From Kordiimonas sp. SCSIO 12603 (GTDB lineage Bacteria; Pseudomonadota; Alphaproteobacteria; Sphingomonadales; Kordiimonadaceae): a DNA stretch of 64,000 nucleotides. The stretch lies in assembly GCF_024398035.1 (NCBI RefSeq), contig NZ_CP073748.1, positions 1,649,520-1,713,519 on the forward strand, in the 5' to 3' direction. The notes under the pieces are model-generated. The model had not been told where the DNA came from, did not search any database, and was given only the letters and a program-made list of their open reading frames with translations. This document shows positions 1 through 10,455 of the stretch, piece by piece. Every line of letters begins with the position of its first letter. Within the stretch, counting starts at the first letter, position 1. A program made the translations under genes and the position numbers.

Positions 1-563
1 CAGCGGGTGCCATCCCAGCTTTCATTGCTTTCGCGTGTTACATCTTTCGCCAGATCCATACCTTCAAGGCCCGGCCAATCTTTCGCTTGTTTGATGAGTG
101 CAGGAACATCGAACGCACCGTCTTTACTATAAGCAATAACACCGTTTGGTGCGCCGTTTTCGCGGATGTAGCGTGTCAGCTTTCTGGTGTCGATCCCGCA
201 GATGCCCACAAGGCTGTTTTTCTCTGTCCATTCTGCAAGATGGTGTTCAGCGCGGAAGCTTGATGGGTCAGTAATTTCTTCTCTGATAACAAGGCCCCGT
301 GCTGCTGGAGAGCGCGTTTCAATGTCTTCTATATTAGTGCCAACGTTCCCGATGTGAGGGAAGGTGAAAGTGATGATCTGACCCGCGTAGGATGGGTCGG
401 TCAGAATTTCCTGATAACCGGTAATGGAAGTGTTGAAACAAACTTCGCCGACGGTATCGCCTTCTCGGCCAAATCCATACCCCCAAAAAATAGTTCCATC
501 AGCAAGAACGAGAACAGCAGAAATATCATCCGCTGGAGGTGAGTACAGATCAGAGTCGGTCAT
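1..563 (-). CDS. carA: Carbamoyl-phosphate synthase small subunit (3' end cut by window)
   Basis: The reverse strand from an ATG at 563 reads about 187 residues that match the N-terminal domain of CarA. Visible family stretches include VLVLADGTIFWGYGFG near the start, GEVCFNTSITGYQEILTDPSY, and GICGIDTRKLTRYIRENGA further on. CarA supplies ammonia from glutamine to CarB for the carbamoyl phosphate used in arginine and pyrimidine synthesis. The glutaminase (class I GATase) domain lies beyond the window edge, so its catalytic residues cannot be checked. The gene is divergent from yqeY across 261 bases, a common alphaproteobacterial arrangement. Confidence 0.95.
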   Translation of the reverse strand, partial: MTDSDLYSPPADDISAVLVLADGTIFWGYGFGREGDTVGEVCFNTSITGYQEILTDPSYAGQIITFTFPHIGNVGTNIEDIETRSPAARGLVIREEITDPSSFRAEHHLAEWTEKNSLVGICGIDTRKLTRYIRENGAPNGVIAYSKDGAFDVPALIKQAKDWPGLEGMDLAKDVTRESNESWDGTR

Positions 564-824
564 GGTCAGGCCTTCTTTCACCAGAGTGTCACAATGTCGT
601 CCCTTGCATATCAAGGGATTAGCCGCTAGATAAACACACCTTAATAGGTATATTGGCTGCGGCCAAATTGACGGGACAATAATCAAACAAGGACTTGGGG
701 TCAAGGGAAAAATATTATAATTTTTCCTTTAAAATCAATGACTTAGCAAATTTTAATAAATTGCTAATTTTTGGGCTCTGCGATAGTATGGTGGCTTCCG
801 ACTCGTAGACCGGGGTACAAGGAT
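564..824. promoter_or_regulatory. Divergent carA / yqeY intergenic region
   Basis: This 261-base AT-rich gap must hold the promoters for both carA (leftward) and the YqeY gene (rightward). The stretch around 709-770 is very AT-rich. I see no convincing attenuator or operator. In one frame an ORF could be extended to a TTG at 771, but the family start is the ATG at 825. Confidence 0.4.
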
Positions 825-1280
825 ATGTTACGAGAAGATCTCACTAAAGCAATGAAAGCGGCGATGCTTGCAAAGGAAAAATGTAAGCTCACTACTGTTC
901 GTCTGATTCTGGCGGCCGTTAAAGAAAAAGATATTGAGCTGCGCTCAGAAGACCGTACACCTGAAGAGGATGATGCACTCATCACTGATATCCTCTCTAA
1001 GATGGTGAAACAGCGCAACGACAGCATCAAGGCTTATGAAGAAGCCGGACGCTGTGAGCTTGCTGAACGCGAGCGCGAAGAAATCAGTATTATTCAGGAA
1101 TTCCTGCCAAAGCAGATGAGTGATGATGAAATCACTGATGCTGCAAAAGCTGTGATTAATGAAATTGGTGCAGAAGGCCTTAAGGATATTGGCCGCTGCA
1201 TGGGGGCGCTAAAGGCTAAATACGCGGGCCAGATGGATTTCGCGAAAGCAAGCGTTACCATCAAGGGTATGCTGAGCTAG
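825..1280 (+). CDS. GatB/YqeY domain-containing protein
   Basis: A 151-residue protein beginning MLREDLTKAMKAAMLAKEK, the usual N-terminus and length of stand-alone YqeY proteins. The family resembles the C-terminal tRNA-binding tail of GatB (amidotransferase) but its role is unsettled. Typical motifs are LAEREREEISIIQEFLPKQM in the middle and DIGRCMGALKAKYAGQMDF near the end. I chose the ATG at 825 because the longer reading from TTG at 771 adds 18 residues that do not fit the family, and because AAGGA lies just upstream of it. In many alphaproteobacteria this gene sits between carA and dnaG, as here. A strong terminator follows. Confidence 0.9.
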   Translation: MLREDLTKAMKAAMLAKEKCKLTTVRLILAAVKEKDIELRSEDRTPEEDDALITDILSKMVKQRNDSIKAYEEAGRCELAEREREEISIIQEFLPKQMSDDEITDAAKAVINEIGAEGLKDIGRCMGALKAKYAGQMDFAKASVTIKGMLS

Positions 1281-1305
1281 TTTAAGCACCTATATATACA
1301 TTATT

Positions 1306-1347
1306 AATAGGGTGAAGCTGCGAACGTGGCTTCACCCTATTTTTTTG
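1306..1347 (+). terminator. Rho-independent terminator after yqeY
   Basis: The perfect inverted repeat ATAGGGTGAAGC / GCTTCACCCTAT (1307-1318 and 1329-1340) has a 10-base loop and is followed by a run of T to 1346. It ends the yqeY transcript, and sits just past the end of the small leftward ORF at 1352-1531. Confidence 0.9.
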
Positions 1348-1351
1348 CTGA

Positions 1352-1531
1352 TCATACATGACCCAGATGTTTTGCTGTTTTCGGGAAGTATGATTTTGAT
1401 TTTTCCGTTCTTTGGGAAGGCTTTGAAAGCTCTTTCCTTAATTCAGTTAAGGCAATATCATCGGTTGGTGCTAGCAAAATAGTAAGCCTTTCAAGAAAGC
1501 CAGGCTGTTGTGTGTCGGTGTTTTTCATCAT
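1352..1531 (-). CDS. Small protein of unknown function (59 aa)
   Basis: I do not recognise this protein. From an ATGATG at 1531 the reverse strand reads 59 residues starting MMKNTDTQQPGFLERLTILL and ending KTAKHLGHV before TGA. The support for a real gene is a good ribosome site, AAAGGA, five bases before the first ATG; use of the gap between a terminator and a divergent regulator; and a coherent, soluble, basic sequence with a hydrophobic helix (FLERLTILLA) and a charged helix (ALTELRKEL). It is divergent from the LysR gene at 1631, so LysR may control it. It is short enough that chance cannot be excluded. Confidence 0.5.
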   Translation of the reverse strand: MMKNTDTQQPGFLERLTILLAPTDDIALTELRKELSKPSQRTEKSKSYFPKTAKHLGHV

Positions 1532-1630
1532 TGTATCCTTTCATTTCTATAGGAGATATGATGAGATTTGACCAAATATACAAATTCGTAATATGAAGAC
1601 TAAGGCTTAGATAAATTAAGGCTTAAGCAA

Positions 1631-2527
1631 ATGGTTTTTAAATTACGCAGTCTTTCAGGGTTGATGGCGTTTGATGCCGCGGCACGGCACGGCAGTCTAA
1701 CGCTAGCAGCTAAGGAACTTGGTCGCACACAGTCTGCTGTGAGCCAGCAGGTGAAGCTTCTGGAAGAAGAAACTGGATTGAAGCTGTTTGTGCGAAAACC
1801 TCGGGAAGTTGCCTTAACGCCGGAAGGTCGGGCGCTGGCGGATAGTGTGCGCGAGGCATTTGAAGGGATTGAAGAAACCATCAATCAGCAGAGCAAGCGG
1901 GATGAGCCTAATGTGCTCAGGCTTACCACCTATCAATCGTTCGCCATAAATTGGTTGATTCCGAGATTATCCAAATTCAATGCGCGCCATCCGGAAATTG
2001 ATGTGATTCTCAATGTGGATGACAGACCGCAGGATATTCGTGCTGAAGGATATGATATCGCCGTGCGGGTTGGGCGTTATTCAAATGTACTGCTTAAAGA
2101 AATGTTTGCCCCCATTTATGCGCCTAGCTTGAGTGAGGGCAAGGATATAACCAAGGAGATTGCACATAGCTTTTCTCTCCTTGAGCACCAGACCAAAGAT
2201 GCATGGGCCAGTTGGTTTGATCTAAATGGTGTTGATATTACCAAAGTGAAAATTGCAGGGCGCTATAGCCATTCGGGTTTGCTTATTCAGGCGGCTGCCG
2301 CGGGGGCAGGGATTGCGCTTGTGCCTTATGCGATTGCTTCTAACGCTATTTTCGCGGGGCAGTTTAAGTGTGTGCGCGGAAAGCCACTTGATACGCCATA
2401 TGGTTATTACATTGTGCATGCACAGGAAGATAAGCCAGAAAAAGCTCGTTTGTTTGAAAGCTGGCTGATGGAAGAGTTTGCCGAAATGGAACGTCAGATG
2501 GCGCCTTATATTCAAGTTACAGAATAA
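1631..2527 (+). CDS. LysR-family transcriptional regulator (GcvA-like)
   Basis: A 298-residue LysR regulator. Residues 1-62 form the winged helix-turn-helix (LRSLSGLMAFDAAARHGSLT, then LGRTQSAVSQQVKLLEEE), and the rest is a type 2 periplasmic-binding-like effector domain. The start LRSLSGLMAFDAAARHGS resembles GcvA-type regulators. It diverges from the small ORF at 1352-1531, the usual position for a LysR target. The effector cannot be told from sequence. Confidence 0.9.
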   Translation: MVFKLRSLSGLMAFDAAARHGSLTLAAKELGRTQSAVSQQVKLLEEETGLKLFVRKPREVALTPEGRALADSVREAFEGIEETINQQSKRDEPNVLRLTTYQSFAINWLIPRLSKFNARHPEIDVILNVDDRPQDIRAEGYDIAVRVGRYSNVLLKEMFAPIYAPSLSEGKDITKEIAHSFSLLEHQTKDAWASWFDLNGVDITKVKIAGRYSHSGLLIQAAAAGAGIALVPYAIASNAIFAGQFKCVRGKPLDTPYGYYIVHAQEDKPEKARLFESWLMEEFAEMERQMAPYIQVTE

Positions 2528-2643
2528 AGCCGTCTGATAGACGCACTGAACCCTTGCATTTATAAAAGCATCTATGCGATTTTAATCTTTACGCGTACGC
2601 CCTGAGGCTGGGCGGTTTTCAATTTTTCTGAACGTGAGCAAAT

Positions 2644-4554
2644 ATGGCCTTTAGTCCGCAGTTTCTGGAAGAGCTTAAACAGCGTTTTACCCTGTCTGAT
2701 GTTGTTGGTCGGCAGGTAAAGCTTGTGCTGCGCGGGCGGGAACACCACGGCCTTTGCCCATTCCACAATGAGAAAACACCATCCTTCACCGTGAATGATC
2801 AGAAAGAGTTTTATCACTGTTTTGGGTGTGGGGCTCACGGTAGCGTTTTTGATTTCGTAATGAACACACAGGGGCTTACTTTCCCTGAAACTATTGAAAT
2901 GCTGGCCGCTGAAGCTGGCATGGAAGTGCCGAAGCAGTCGCGGGAACAGCAAGAGCGAGAGAAAAAGCGTGCCACACTTTATGAAGTGATGGATGCGGTT
3001 TCCAGCTGGTATCAGGCGCAGTTGATTGGCCAAATCGGACGCAGCGCATTTGATTATATTAAAGGGCGCGGCTTAACAGATGAAACGCTGAAGCGATTCG
3101 GGCTTGGATATGCACCCAATAACCGCTCCGCGCTTAAGGAAGCAATGCTCGCGCGGGGTATTGGTGAAGATCAGCTTATTGAAACTGGTATGCTCATTAA
3201 GCCGGATGATGGCAGACCAAGTTATGACCGATTCCGGGACCGTTTGATGTTCCCGATCACTGACCGGAAAGGGCAAACGATTGCCTTTGGTGGTCGTGCG
3301 CTTAGTAAAGATGCAAAAGCCAAATATTTGAATAGCCCTGAAACTACGCTCTTCCATAAAGGTGCAACACTCTATAATTGGGCAAACGCACGCGCAGCCA
3401 GCTATGACGCTGGGCAGGTGATGGTGGTTGAAGGCTATATGGATGTTATTGCCCTTGATCAGTTCGGCGTGAAATATGCGGTGGCGCCGCTTGGTACGGC
3501 CCTGACAGAAGACCAGATCGGTCATCTTTGGCATATGGCTGATGAACCGATTCTATCGTTTGATGGCGATAACGCAGGGGTAAGGGCAGCGAACAGGGCG
3601 CTTGAACGCGCGCTACCGCTTTTAAAGCCGGGAAAATCACTTCGCTTTATCATGATGCCTGAAGGCGATGACCCAGATACTTTGGTACAGCGTGAAGGTA
3701 AGCAAGCCATTGAGGGGATGATTGATAAGGCTGATCCCCTTGTGAATATGCTTTGGAAAGCGCTAACGGGCGCAGCTTCATACGATACGCCAGAACGCAG
3801 GGCAGGGCTTGAGAAAACGATTTTCGGTAAGCTTTCGGTTATCGAAGATGAAAATGTTAAAAAGCTCTATCAAAGTGAATACCGAAACCGGATTTTCAAA
3901 CTATTCCGCGGCGAACAATCGGGTGGCAGCAGCCGTAAAGGATCATACGGCAAGCAAGGCGGCGCGGGTATGGTACGCCGTAAGAGTGGCGGTCGGCTGG
4001 CAACAGGTTTGCTGGCATCAACAAGCATCGGAAGAAGCCGCGGTGAGAGCGCAATTTGTGAACGCCTTGAGCGTGTCATGATGCTGACATTGGTGAATCA
4101 TCCAGAGATTTTAGTGAAACATGAAGAGCATGTTGCGACTCTGCGGTTTACAGTGCCCGGGCTAGACGCTATACGCGATGCCTTGATCGAACAGGTAAAC
4201 GATGATGTTCCCCTTGAACGTGAGGCAGTTAAGACCTACCTTCACGAAAGAGGGCTGACAAACTCATTGGGTACTTTAACTCGAGATGAAACGCTGAAGG
4301 ACGATTGGTTCGCTTGGCCAGAAGCTGCACTTGCTGATGCGCTGACAGGTTTTGAGCATGTTTATAAGCGTTTTCAATATGTTACGGCTGCGCGTGATGC
4401 CTACAGGCAGGCTGAGGCAGAGTATGCGGCTGATATGACAGAAGAAAACCATGCACGGTTTGTTGCTGCGCAAGAGGCATATCGGGCACTGGAAGATAAA
4501 GAAGTTGATAAGGAAGGATACCGTCTCGAATCTGGGCGTATTTCGTTTGTTTAA
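2644..4554 (+). CDS. dnaG: DNA primase
   Basis: A 636-residue DnaG that makes RNA primers at the replication fork. The N-terminal CHC2 zinc finger is intact: C38 and H41 in LCPFHNEKTPSF, C59 and C62 in YHCFGCGAHG. The TOPRIM core follows, with VMVVEGYMDVIAL near residues 258-270 and SFDGDNAG further on. A basic, glycine- and serine-rich linker (about residues 420-460) leads to the C-terminal helicase-binding domain. It lies 75 bases upstream of rpoD, the conserved macromolecular synthesis order, without rpsU. Confidence 0.97.
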   Translation: MAFSPQFLEELKQRFTLSDVVGRQVKLVLRGREHHGLCPFHNEKTPSFTVNDQKEFYHCFGCGAHGSVFDFVMNTQGLTFPETIEMLAAEAGMEVPKQSREQQEREKKRATLYEVMDAVSSWYQAQLIGQIGRSAFDYIKGRGLTDETLKRFGLGYAPNNRSALKEAMLARGIGEDQLIETGMLIKPDDGRPSYDRFRDRLMFPITDRKGQTIAFGGRALSKDAKAKYLNSPETTLFHKGATLYNWANARAASYDAGQVMVVEGYMDVIALDQFGVKYAVAPLGTALTEDQIGHLWHMADEPILSFDGDNAGVRAANRALERALPLLKPGKSLRFIMMPEGDDPDTLVQREGKQAIEGMIDKADPLVNMLWKALTGAASYDTPERRAGLEKTIFGKLSVIEDENVKKLYQSEYRNRIFKLFRGEQSGGSSRKGSYGKQGGAGMVRRKSGGRLATGLLASTSIGRSRGESAICERLERVMMLTLVNHPEILVKHEEHVATLRFTVPGLDAIRDALIEQVNDDVPLEREAVKTYLHERGLTNSLGTLTRDETLKDDWFAWPEAALADALTGFEHVYKRFQYVTAARDAYRQAEAEYAADMTEENHARFVAAQEAYRALEDKEVDKEGYRLESGRISFV

Positions 4555-4629
4555 TACGAATCAGGACGGTTTTCTTTTTATAAATATGGTATAGACTGCG
4601 AGTCGCACGCAGATCTGGAGAAAATTTAC

Positions 4630-6648
<2,019 letters not shown>

Positions 6649-6659
6649 GACCAGCTCCT

Positions 6660-7592
6660 CTGTTTAAGCTTGGTAATATATTCAAAAAGGGTGGTCTTCG
6701 CTGGCTGCCCTTTTTTGCCTTTTGGTTAGGACTTGGTTTTCAGCCTGCTTCAGCTTATGTAGACGGCGCTGAAATAATGCATCAACTTGAGCGAGATGCT
6801 TATGGTCGCTTGATGGTTGGTGTACATGTGAACGGCGAAGGGCCTTTCCCTTTCATTCTCGATACCGGTGCCAGCCGAAGTGTTATTTATCGCTCTTTGA
6901 CAGCCTTGATGGATATTCAAGCTGTTCCCTTTAAATCCCGCAGTATTGTTACGGCGAGAGGATACAGGCGGGTGCAGGTTTTTGATGTGAGAGATTTGTT
7001 CGCGTTGGGGCAAACGCTACAGGTTGAAGATACTGTTGCTCTACCTGATGTTATTGGCTCACAGGCAAAGGGGTTAATCGGTGTGGATGTGCTCACCGGA
7101 AAAACATTGTTGATGAAACCAAAAGATGATCTGGCAGTTCTACTAGATTCATCTGATGATTTCCGTGAGGAAGATGGTTGGAGTTATATACAAGGACGCC
7201 CCGTCGCATACGGCTCGCTTGCTCTTGAAATTGAAATTGGCGGTGTAACGGTGCCGCTGATCGTAGATACAGGCGCTTCACATACTGTTATCAATACCTC
7301 TGGCGCAGAAGCAATGGCTCGTTCAGGCATAGAGGAAAAAGAGACATCAGCCCGTATTGCAGGAACCCGTTCAACAAAACAAATGCTGGTACCAGATCTT
7401 GTTTTAGGGGATTTGGAAATAGGAAATGCCGAGCTTTATGTAGCTGATATACCAGTTTTTGTCTTATTAGGTGCTTCGAATGTGCCGGCCATGATTCTGG
7501 GAATGGATGTTCTGGGGGAACATGAATTTGCTATCGATTTCAAAACTTGGCGGCTCTACATCAAGAACGCTGATAGAGCGGGGAAACAGTAA
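6660..7592 (+). CDS. Secreted retropepsin-like aspartic protease, duplicated domain; probable CTG start
   Basis: Two retroviral-type aspartyl protease folds lie in one chain. Each has its own catalytic motif: FILDTGASRSVI in the first and LIVDTGASHTVI in the second. The C-terminus MILGMDVLGEHEFAIDF is typical of bacterial retropepsins. The first ATG is at 6777, but it has no ribosome site and would remove the signal peptide. In the same frame from CTG 6660 the sequence reads a basic n-region (FKLGNIFKKGGLRW), a hydrophobic core (LPFFAFWLGLGF) and a PASA cleavage site. AGGA at 6647-6650, overlapping the rpoD stop, lies nine bases upstream. An in-frame TAG at 6630 rules out a longer start, and no ATG, GTG or TTG is available. 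Substrate unknown. Confidence 0.75.
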   Translation: MFKLGNIFKKGGLRWLPFFAFWLGLGFQPASAYVDGAEIMHQLERDAYGRLMVGVHVNGEGPFPFILDTGASRSVIYRSLTALMDIQAVPFKSRSIVTARGYRRVQVFDVRDLFALGQTLQVEDTVALPDVIGSQAKGLIGVDVLTGKTLLMKPKDDLAVLLDSSDDFREEDGWSYIQGRPVAYGSLALEIEIGGVTVPLIVDTGASHTVINTSGAEAMARSGIEEKETSARIAGTRSTKQMLVPDLVLGDLEIGNAELYVADIPVFVLLGASNVPAMILGMDVLGEHEFAIDFKTWRLYIKNADRAGKQ

Positions 7593-7594
7593 AT

Positions 7595-7631
7595 AAAAAC
7601 GCAGCAAACTCAAGAGGTTGCTGCGTTTTTC
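7595..7631. terminator. Bidirectional terminator between convergent genes
   Basis: A perfect 13-base inverted repeat, AAAAACGCAGCAA (7595-7607) and TTGCTGCGTTTTT (7618-7630), has a 10-base loop. A-runs and T-runs on both sides let it work in both directions, for the protease gene (rightward) and the flagellin gene (leftward). Confidence 0.9.
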
Positions 7632-7648
7632 AATTTAGATAAAGCTTA

Positions 7649-8479
7649 TTATTCTTGGAATAAGCTTACGATATTTGAAGGCTGGCTATTTGCAATTGAA
7701 AGCGCCTGTGTTCCAAGTGCCTGGCTAACCTGATCAGCAGCCAACTGCGCACTTGCTTCAGCAAGGTTGGCATCCACAAGATTACCAATGCCTTCCCGCG
7801 TTACATTCTCAAGCGTCTGAGAAAATTCTCTGGTCGCTGTGAATTCCTGTGAAGCTGCACCTAGCTCCGATAGGGAAGCAGTTACGTTTGCAATGCTCGC
7901 ATCAATCGCTGCAACAGCGGCTTGAGCGTCTGACGCAGTTCCAATGCTTTGGCTATCGGTAAGTGTTACATTCGGGCCACCCAGCGATAGATCCTGAGCG
8001 CCAACCGTAACACTGCTATCGCCGTCAGGGCTGGTAATTGCGCTAATGGCATCACCACCAGACTGGAGAGCATTTGTACCGTTAAAGCTTGAATTTTCAA
8101 CAATTCCGGAAATCTGGTCACGGAGCGCATTGAACTGTTGATTCAGTGCATCGCGGCTTGCGTCATCAAGACCAGGGTCTGATGCACGTACCGCTGTTTC
8201 GCGTAGTTCAAGAAGTGTGTTTGACACTTCTTCAGCGCCAGCGAGCGCAACGTCGGTTGTTGAAATAGCTCGGTCAAGCGATTGGCGTACACTATTCAGG
8301 CCACCAACGTCGCTTTCAAGGATTTGGGAAATCGCAAGCAGCGCAGCATTATCCTGCGGGCCGTTTACATCGCGGCCTGTCGTTACTCTTTCCTGTGTAT
8401 TGGCAAGAGAGCTATTTGCTTTCTGCAAGTTTTGAACGCCCTGCAAGCTGCCGGCGTTCGTGTTAATGGAGTTTACCAT
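7649..8479 (-). CDS. Flagellin
   Basis: A 276-residue flagellin. The N-terminal D0/D1 helices (VNSINTNAGSLQGVQNLQKA onward, including SLDRAISTTDVALAGAEEVS) and the C-terminal D1/D0 helices (ANLAEASAQLAADQVSQALG, ending SNIVSLFQE) are present. The central D2/D3 region is short. It forms the extracellular flagellar filament. It stands alone: no other flagellar gene is in this window. A weak sigma-54-like site precedes it (see 8530-8545). Confidence 0.92.
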   Translation of the reverse strand: MVNSINTNAGSLQGVQNLQKANSSLANTQERVTTGRDVNGPQDNAALLAISQILESDVGGLNSVRQSLDRAISTTDVALAGAEEVSNTLLELRETAVRASDPGLDDASRDALNQQFNALRDQISGIVENSSFNGTNALQSGGDAISAITSPDGDSSVTVGAQDLSLGGPNVTLTDSQSIGTASDAQAAVAAIDASIANVTASLSELGAASQEFTATREFSQTLENVTREGIGNLVDANLAEASAQLAADQVSQALGTQALSIANSQPSNIVSLFQE

Positions 8480-8529
8480 TGTCTCAGCACCATCTTCTAT
8501 GAACTTAATCTAAGCTCGCGGACCCCTCC

Positions 8530-8545
8530 GCAAACTTACACCCAA
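8530..8545 (-). promoter_or_regulatory. Possible sigma-54 promoter of the flagellin gene
   Basis: On the reverse strand the sequence reads TTGGGTG, then TAAG, then TTTGC, with GG and GC elements at the correct -24/-12 spacing but three mismatches in the -24 hexamer. The predicted transcript start is near 8518, about 39 bases before the ATG. Flagellin genes in several alphaproteobacteria use sigma-54, which makes this plausible. A GCGGA/TCCGC inverted repeat (8518-8531) overlaps it. Confidence 0.3.
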
Positions 8546-8622
8546 TTTTCATTATGGCAGTTTTTTACCCAAGAAGAAAGGAGTAGATAATATTGTAACG
8601 ATTGATTTACCGTCTGTTTACC

Positions 8623-9996
8623 TTATTCAGTGGGTTTTGTGCCTCGTATGGGCGGTAAAGGTTTATCTTTATTGCCGACTATGCCTTGCCGAAATAGCTT
8701 CACACCATTTTGCATCACCCACACCATACTGTTAAGTGCTCGAATACCATCTGCAGGGTTATCTGTAAGGTATATCAGATCAGCTTCTTTACCTTCAGTG
8801 ATAGAGCCTGTGTATTCATCAATGCCAATGATTTTAGCGTTGTTGAGGGTAGCCAGTTTTAGAACTTTAAGAGGAGGTATCTGAATACGTTCGTGAAGTT
8901 CCATTTCATAGGGTAGGGATGCTCCAAAAATTACGCTGGGTGTTCCTGCATCAGTGCCAATACCAACTAGTGCCCCTTTATTTACGAGCATAAGCGTATT
9001 TGCCCGCAGTATAGGTAGTTTGGCTTTCAGATACCGTGAGTTATCCCACCAATCTTCCCAGTTAGTCACCATAAGGTCTGAACCCATATTCTGGTAAAGC
9101 AGATTGGTGTTAATATTGTCTGGGTCAAAAACATGTTGTTCTTTAACGGAAGTTTGCACATCCGCTATGGCTTCAAACATAGCGAGGGTAGAAATATAGG
9201 GTATTTGTCTATCGCGTAGTGTGTTGATAGCCGCTTCAGAAAGCTGCTTATCAATAGTTCCTTGGAGAATGCCGTCCACACCCGCATTCAGCGCTGCCTG
9301 TACATCATCTGCTCTTGCTGCGGCTACATAAACCTTGCGCTTTAACCTGTGGGTATAAGCTGCTGTTTGTTCCAGCCATTCCACTGGGAATTTTTGCATA
9401 GGATTACTTGAAAGCCAGCTTTTATCATCAAAGCTAACTTTGACAGCATCAGAACCACTCGCGAGTGCTAGGTTAACGGTGTTACGTACCTCTGGGAAGC
9501 TTGTGACCTTTTTATCTCCCCAGCCTCCGGGAATTGTGATGCTTTGCCCGGCTGCGAAATAAGATGGATAATCGTTTGGCCTCTCTCGCACTGCTGCTTT
9601 CAGAGCGCGCATAACACCGCGTCTTACATTCGGGTCAAATGTAGTGGTGATACCCCAATATAAATTCCTGCGGTACAGGGCTAATCGTTCATCCAGGTTC
9701 CTTTTTGCAAAACCGCCATCAGCGATATGTTGGTGTGCATCAATAAGGCCAGGAATGAGGTACCCTCCTTCAAGGTCTATACGTTCACAGCCGCCGCATT
9801 TCCCTGTGTAATTGAAAGATTTAATAATACCGTTCTCAATCAGCATGTTATCAGCCATCAACATGCTTTCTGATGATGCTTCATAAAAGCTGAAATTTTC
9901 CAGCAAAATACGTTCAGTTTGGGCAAAAGCCTCAAAACTGGTTAATGCTAGAACAGATGCTATGGATGCTGCGATGGATAGGCGTTTTGAAAACAT
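8623..9996 (-). CDS. Secreted amidohydrolase-family protein
   Basis: A 457-residue amidohydrolase with a signal peptide (cleavage about FEAFAQ, residues 20-26). It has the metal-binding HxH in LIDAHQHIADGG and the late aspartate motif GIGTDAGTPSV, with NPADGIRAL near the C-terminus. These are imidazolonepropionase/prolidase-type features of periplasmic amidohydrolases often found in marine proteobacteria. The ATG at 9996 follows GGGGAG. Substrate cannot be assigned, and it is not in an obvious operon. Confidence 0.85.
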   Translation of the reverse strand: MFSKRLSIAASIASVLALTSFEAFAQTERILLENFSFYEASSESMLMADNMLIENGIIKSFNYTGKCGGCERIDLEGGYLIPGLIDAHQHIADGGFAKRNLDERLALYRRNLYWGITTTFDPNVRRGVMRALKAAVRERPNDYPSYFAAGQSITIPGGWGDKKVTSFPEVRNTVNLALASGSDAVKVSFDDKSWLSSNPMQKFPVEWLEQTAAYTHRLKRKVYVAAARADDVQAALNAGVDGILQGTIDKQLSEAAINTLRDRQIPYISTLAMFEAIADVQTSVKEQHVFDPDNINTNLLYQNMGSDLMVTNWEDWWDNSRYLKAKLPILRANTLMLVNKGALVGIGTDAGTPSVIFGASLPYEMELHERIQIPPLKVLKLATLNNAKIIGIDEYTGSITEGKEADLIYLTDNPADGIRALNSMVWVMQNGVKLFRQGIVGNKDKPLPPIRGTKPTE

Positions 9997-10159
9997 GCTA
10001 ACTCCCCGGTTTGCAGCGGTTAATTTTATTGGGCTTTTGAAGAATGTCTAGCAAGCAATTGTGGTTTTTGCATGTGCCAATGTTGCAAACAAGCTTGCTG
10101 ATGACCATATCAGAAGGCAATAATAATCATAAGTTTACATTTGAAGCGAGGACCAACCC

Positions 10160-10384
10160 ATGAATCAATATACTATGGTGTTTTTGATAGTTGTCACTGT
10201 AATGAGCAGCTTGGCTTTCAAAAACTGGGTGCAAATGAAATCAGATCAGGCAAAAGCAAAAATGAATGAACTGGGAGATGAAGCTTCCAGAAAAATTGCT
10301 GAACTTGAAGAGCGTGTGAAAGTACTAGAGCGTATCGCGACGGATAAATCTTCCCGATTGAGTGAAGAGATTGATGCTCTTTAA
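10160..10384 (+). CDS. PspB-like small membrane protein
   Basis: A 74-residue protein with one N-terminal membrane helix (about residues 5-20) followed by a charged coiled coil. The segment ELEERVKVLERIATD is characteristic of phage-shock protein B homologues, which regulate or stabilise envelope stress responses with PspC at the inner membrane. GAGG precedes the ATG. No pspA, pspC or pspF is nearby, so the role is inferred from similarity of form only. A terminator follows. Confidence 0.65.
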   Translation: MNQYTMVFLIVVTVMSSLAFKNWVQMKSDQAKAKMNELGDEASRKIAELEERVKVLERIATDKSSRLSEEIDAL

Positions 10385-10406
10385 TCGAGAGTAACCAGCA
10401 CCAAAT

Positions 10407-10442
10407 AAAAAGGCACCACATATACGGTGCCTTTTGTTTTTC
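10407..10442. terminator. Terminator after the PspB-like gene, shared with the TonB receptor gene
   Basis: The inverted repeat AAAAGGCACC (10408-10417) and GGTGCCTTTT (10426-10435) has an eight-base loop and is followed by GTTTTTC. The A-run on the left also allows termination of the leftward TonB receptor transcript ending at 10456. Confidence 0.88.
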
Positions 10443-10455
10443 TATTGCCGCTGCC

